Positions 40,737-43,775 of a stretch of DNA of 43,775 nt are shown here, piece by piece. The notes beneath the pieces were generated by a model that had not been told where the DNA came from, did no database searches, and saw nothing but the letters and a program-made list of their open reading frames with translations. This stretch comes from Leptospirillum sp. (lineage in GTDB: Bacteria > Nitrospirota > Leptospirillia > Leptospirillales > Leptospirillaceae), in the NCBI GenBank assembly GCA_027343785.1, contig DAHWKF010000058.1, positions 1-43,775 of the forward strand. Reading direction: 5' to 3'. Each line of letters opens with the position of its first letter. Within the stretch, counting starts at the first letter, position 1. The translations under genes were made by a program, and so were the position numbers.

Positions 40737-42131
40737 TCAGAGGATGATGTTGTGCTTTTTCAGAAGTTCATAGAACGTCGTGCGCGTGATCTCCAATTCC
40801 TGGGACGCCCGGGAAACGTTGTTCCCGAATTTCTGGAGGGCAGCCTGAAGGGCTTCTTTTTCCACATGTTCCCGGATTTCCCGAAGCGTTTTACCCTGAG
40901 GTCGGGAAGCCATGCGATTACCGTCCAGCTGGAGGTCATGGGGGACAATATAGGGGCCGTCGCTCATCAGGACGGCGCTCTTGACCTTGTTGATCAGTTC
41001 CCGGACGTTTCCGGGCCAGGAGTAAGACTGTATCGCTTCCATCGATTCCGGAGAAAATCCTTTCAGATCGGGGGAGTAATCCGCGGAAAAACGCCTGAAG
41101 AAATATTGCGCGATCAGTCCGATATCGCTCCCCCTTTCCCTCAGGGGGGGAAGACTGATCCGCAGAACGTTGAGCCGGTAATAGAGGTCTTCGCGGAAGC
41201 GCCCTTCCTTGCAGGCTTTCTCCAGATCGATATGGGTTGCGGCAATAATCCGGACGTCAACAGAAATTTCGGGCGATCCTCCCACCCGCTGGATTTTTCC
41301 GAACTGAAGGACACGGAGCAGATTGACCTGAAGCTCGAATGGCATGTCACCGATCTCGTCCAGCATGATCGTTCCATGGTTCGCCGCCTCTATATAGCCG
41401 ATTTTCCGGGCATGCGCTCCGGTAAAGGCCCCTCTTTCATACCCGAAGAGTTCCGACTGGATCAGGTTACTCGGGATGGCTCCGCAGTTCAGTGTCACAA
41501 AGGGTCCCTTCGCCCTTTTCGAACGTTCATGGATCGCCCGGGCCACCAGCTCCTTTCCGGTACCGCTCTCCCCCGTGATCAGGACACAGGCGTCCACACC
41601 CGAGATTTTCCGGATGTTACGAAAACAGTCCAGCATGGCCGGGCTGGAGCCCACCATGTCAAACTCCGGCGGATGATCATCCGCCATATCTGCGTTATGC
41701 TCCAAGGCTTTCAGGCAGGCCATGCCATGGACATGACCCATAATGATTCTCAACCGATCCAGGTCGATGGGTGTCCTGTGGAAATCAAAACAATGCTCGC
41801 TCACCAGTCGCATGATATCGCGTTGTTCGGGCACACCCTGTTCCAGAAGCGCAATCCACCGGACGGACTTGTCCGGAACGTCCGCGAAAAACTGCCGGGC
41901 GTCCTGAATCCCGTTCTTGCCCAGACACAACAGTCCCAGGTACACCGTGTTTCGTCGGTTCGCTTTCAGCAGGTCTTCGGGTGAACGGACGGGAAGGAAA
42001 GACCATTCGGTTTTCAGGGCGGAGACCACATCCCCTGACAAAGGGTCACCCTCCGGAGCATAGATAAAGGCTTTCCGCGAAAGAGGACCAAATCTCTGAC
42101 CCACGGGAGACAGGGAAGCAGGACACATCAT
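40737..42131 (-). CDS. Sigma-54-dependent activator, VpsR/FleQ type
   Basis: A 464-residue enhancer-binding protein. The N-terminal 145 residues look like a receiver fold (FIYAPEGDPLSGDVV, then a strand LGLLCLG and WIALLEQG) but lack the phosphorylatable Asp pattern, as in VpsR and FleQ, which bind cyclic di-GMP. The AAA+ domain is complete: Walker A GESGTGKE (187-194), sigma-54 contact loop GAFTGA (234-239), Walker B GTIMLDEIGD (253-262), and the usual FREDLYYRLNVLRI and SYSWPGNVRELIN motifs. The C-terminal Fis-type helix-turn-helix is in NNVSRASQELEITRTTFYELL. ATG at 42131 follows AAGGA at seven bases. It is next to the operon with the sigma-54 promoter and probably controls it. Confidence 0.93.
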   Translation of the reverse strand: MMCPASLSPVGQRFGPLSRKAFIYAPEGDPLSGDVVSALKTEWSFLPVRSPEDLLKANRRNTVYLGLLCLGKNGIQDARQFFADVPDKSVRWIALLEQGVPEQRDIMRLVSEHCFDFHRTPIDLDRLRIIMGHVHGMACLKALEHNADMADDHPPEFDMVGSSPAMLDCFRNIRKISGVDACVLITGESGTGKELVARAIHERSKRAKGPFVTLNCGAIPSNLIQSELFGYERGAFTGAHARKIGYIEAANHGTIMLDEIGDMPFELQVNLLRVLQFGKIQRVGGSPEISVDVRIIAATHIDLEKACKEGRFREDLYYRLNVLRISLPPLRERGSDIGLIAQYFFRRFSADYSPDLKGFSPESMEAIQSYSWPGNVRELINKVKSAVLMSDGPYIVPHDLQLDGNRMASRPQGKTLREIREHVEKEALQAALQKFGNNVSRASQELEITRTTFYELLKKHNIIL

Positions 42132-42361
42132 ATTCGCATCCTTCAGAATGACCGGCAGCCGCAATCCAGCGACGCATGCCGGAATCGCACCGGAGCGGGA
42201 GAAGGCCGGAAAACCCTAAGCCGAATACCAGAAAACAATCGGACCCGATCTTCCCGCAACTCAAGACAGTCCGGACGATACCCCTTTTGGGAGTAACCCT
42301 ACCATCCAAGCATCATGTTTCCGGATAGGCTATTCAAAAAAAATCATTATGGATGATGTGA

Positions 42362-42389
42362 AATATAGACCTATTTTTTAAAAATTCAA
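42362..42389 (-). promoter_or_regulatory. Possible sigma-70 promoter of the activator gene
   Basis: On the minus strand TTGAAT (42384-42389) and TATATT (42362-42367) are 16 bases apart within a very AT-rich tract. The start would lie about 220 bases before the activator ATG. Chance matches are common in such AT-rich DNA. Confidence 0.35.
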
Positions 42390-42447
42390 GTCAAAATAAA
42401 GTATAAAAATAAACATGATCAATATGTAAAATTAATTGACACTTAAC

Positions 42448-42469
42448 GCATCCTACTAAAGTAGGATGC
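42448..42469. repeat. Perfect non-terminator hairpin
   Basis: GCATCCTAC (42448-42456) pairs fully with GTAGGATGC (42461-42469) around TAAA. No U-run follows on either strand, so it is not an intrinsic terminator. It stands at the sharp border between AT-rich and GC-rich DNA. Subterminal hairpins of this size mark the ends of IS200/IS605-family elements, but no transposase is present. Confidence 0.55.
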
Positions 42470-42796
42470 CCGCAAAAAACCGGACGGACCCCCACTGGAA
42501 AGGAGGACGCTACTCCCTGTCGGAGCGGTTTTTCCCAAACGGAGGACCGACTGCCGGTAGGAAAGGACTTCTCTCGGTTCCCTCCGGGCAATCCGTTCCG
42601 GAACAATCTGTTGTTGGTGGGAAAACAAGTGGATCCTGTCTTTATAGACTCAATCAGACGGGCGGGAAAGACGAATGGCGGGTGATCGCGGTTCCCGGAG
42701 AACGATCATCCCTGCCTCCGGCTTAACGAAGGATAAAAAGTGAACGTTCAGCCGGAGCGATTCAGACCGGCGCGGATCAATCCGGTCCGACACAGA

Positions 42797-42829
42797 CAAA
42801 AAAGGAAGACGGGACGGCCCCGTCTTCCT
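42797..42829 (-). terminator. Rho-independent terminator of the cytochrome c gene
   Basis: On the minus strand AGGAAGACGGG and CCCGTCTTCCT pair over 11 bases around a five-base loop and are followed directly by six Ts. It lies about 155 bases beyond the cytochrome stop codon. Confidence 0.85.
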
Positions 42830-42985
42830 GATAGAACGCAAGGCAACTCAGACGCAGGGCTTTCAAAAATCACGGCACAACAATCCCTGTTCCCGACAGA
42901 GCAAGGGACCGTTACGACCGGTGTTGAACACCAGCCGCGGCGCTGGAGGACGTCGCACCGTGCCGTGAATTTCTTCCGGACAACG

Positions 42986-43543
42986 TTACTTCAGGGACGC
43001 TACCCCGATATACTCGGGCTTCAGGTTGGAAGCGGATTCTTCATGGACCGGTTGCTTGGAAACCCAGTCCGCTCCGCCGGCAACACAATCCATGTCTCCT
43101 CCACATCCGAGACTTCTCTCGTACATCACAGCTTCCCAGGCCTGTTTTTCAGTAATCTGTCCGGCACTGACAAAACCCACCATGGCCGGCTGAAGAGGAG
43201 ACCCGTTCGACACGACCCAGAACATCTCGCCGGAAGTCCGGACCTGCTCAAACTGATGGTTTGTGAAATTCCGCGGACTGGGGTCCATTCCGGCAGCACC
43301 CGGGCCGTCACCCTTGCCCCCCACTCCATGACAGGTATAACAGGTGCCCGCTCCGTTGAAAACCTCTTTCCCCTTGGCGATAATAGCCGCGTTGACGGGA
43401 AAAGGGGGTTTCATGGCTTTTGCGGCCGCTATCTGGTCCGCGGGGACCCGCGGTTTCAGAATATCCAGCTCAGCGGAATAGGCCGTCACTGTCAGAAGGC
43501 TCACGGCTGCTGCACCCAGAACTGCTCCTGCCCACTTCTTCAT
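42986..43543 (-). CDS. Periplasmic class I cytochrome c
   Basis: A 185-residue exported mono-haem cytochrome. The signal peptide (about 1-23, AYSA) is followed by a 40-residue N-terminal arm and the cytochrome domain. The haem is attached at CYTCH (Cys68, Cys71, proximal His72). The distal ligand is probably Met121 in LQPAMVGF, preceded by FTNHQFEQVRTSGEMFWVVSNG. A second cysteine pair (SLGCGGDMDCVAGG) in the C-terminal tail may form a disulphide. The domain resembles electron carriers of respiratory chains; in iron oxidisers such proteins carry electrons towards the oxidase. GGAGG lies seven bases before ATG at 43543; the frame opens 25 codons earlier without a signal sequence. It has its own terminator. 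Confidence 0.9.
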   Translation of the reverse strand: MKKWAGAVLGAAAVSLLTVTAYSAELDILKPRVPADQIAAAKAMKPPFPVNAAIIAKGKEVFNGAGTCYTCHGVGGKGDGPGAAGMDPSPRNFTNHQFEQVRTSGEMFWVVSNGSPLQPAMVGFVSAGQITEKQAWEAVMYERSLGCGGDMDCVAGGADWVSKQPVHEESASNLKPEYIGVASLK

Positions 43544-43775
43544 AATCGATCCTCCCGAAAAACAACTGTTGGATTCCGATGTCATGCAAGAAACCGGGTC
43601 TTTCCGAAGACAAGACACGGCTCAAATGACAGAAGTTGGAAATTGGATTTTTTCCGGACCGTTGACACCATGACCCGGCGGCACGTATCCCTCAGGAAAG
43701 ACAGAACATTCCGTCCCCGCTTGGACCCGGAGAAACAACATTGATAAAGCCACCCTGAATGAGGATACTTGTTAA

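Larger units (their letters stand above)
42132..42985. other. Long gene-free region upstream of the activator gene
   Basis: About 850 bases lie without a convincing gene. 42310-42447 is strikingly AT-rich, unlike the neighbourhood, and contains a candidate promoter. A perfect hairpin follows at 42448-42469 and a strong terminator at 42797-42829. A frame from 42466 to 42726 on the plus strand is open for 86 residues, but I find no family resemblance; it may be a mobile-element remnant. Confidence 0.5.

Noticed and set aside
40383..41984. 533-residue plus-strand frame covering the activator gene
   Set aside because: It lies opposite a complete sigma-54 activator, and its sequence has no domain pattern.
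42466..42726. 86-residue frame beginning inside the AT/GC border hairpin
   Set aside because: I could not match it to a transposase or any family, so it is not listed as a gene.

Overview
The window looks like chromosomal DNA of a moderately GC-rich Gram-negative bacterium with an outer membrane, c-type cytochromes and several transported or duplicated parts. The protein set (RecBCD, a periplasmic cytochrome c, an RND efflux system, beta-barrel outer-membrane proteins and an ISXO2-type element) would suit an acidophilic iron oxidiser of the Nitrospirota such as Leptospirillum. That assignment is an inference from overall protein style, not from a marker gene.

Layout. 1-820: a decayed IS1595/ISXO2 element, followed by a 3' fragment of a tRNA-Gly gene that resembles an integration-site scar. 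878-4160: a methyltransferase-like protein, an AsmA-like membrane protein, a YaiI/YqxD protein and a small unknown protein with its own promoter. 4237-12612: recC-recB-recD, tightly coupled on the minus strand. 12804-15798: a polytopic, possibly haem-binding membrane protein, then a zinc alcohol dehydrogenase and a MarR regulator. The MarR gene faces a complete RND efflux operon (outer-membrane channel, pump, adaptor; 15977-21901) across a palindrome that covers the -35 regions of both promoters. 21942-25581: an unknown 416-residue protein, tRNA-Lys(CUU) with a terminator, and a NuoE-NuoF fusion without its usual partners. 25731-32946: a lipoprotein, an orphan beta-class DNA methyltransferase, a ComEC without its metallo-beta-lactamase domain, glmM, and an Rrf2 regulator paired with an Old Yellow Enzyme.

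34276-42131 holds the most interesting system. Seven minus-strand genes form an operon resembling the Pseudomonas functional amyloid (Fap) export system. It has an Asn/Ser-rich secreted protein, two further secreted proteins that share a short C-terminal motif with it, a membrane-anchored C39 cysteine peptidase, a putative lipoprotein and two paralogous outer-membrane beta-barrels, one of them fused to an OmpA peptidoglycan-binding domain. A near-consensus sigma-54 promoter precedes the operon, a sigma-54 activator gene of the VpsR/FleQ type lies just upstream, and a terminator-like hairpin follows the first gene. That hairpin would make the presumed fibre subunit in excess over the export machinery. 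The window ends with a periplasmic cytochrome c that has its own terminator.
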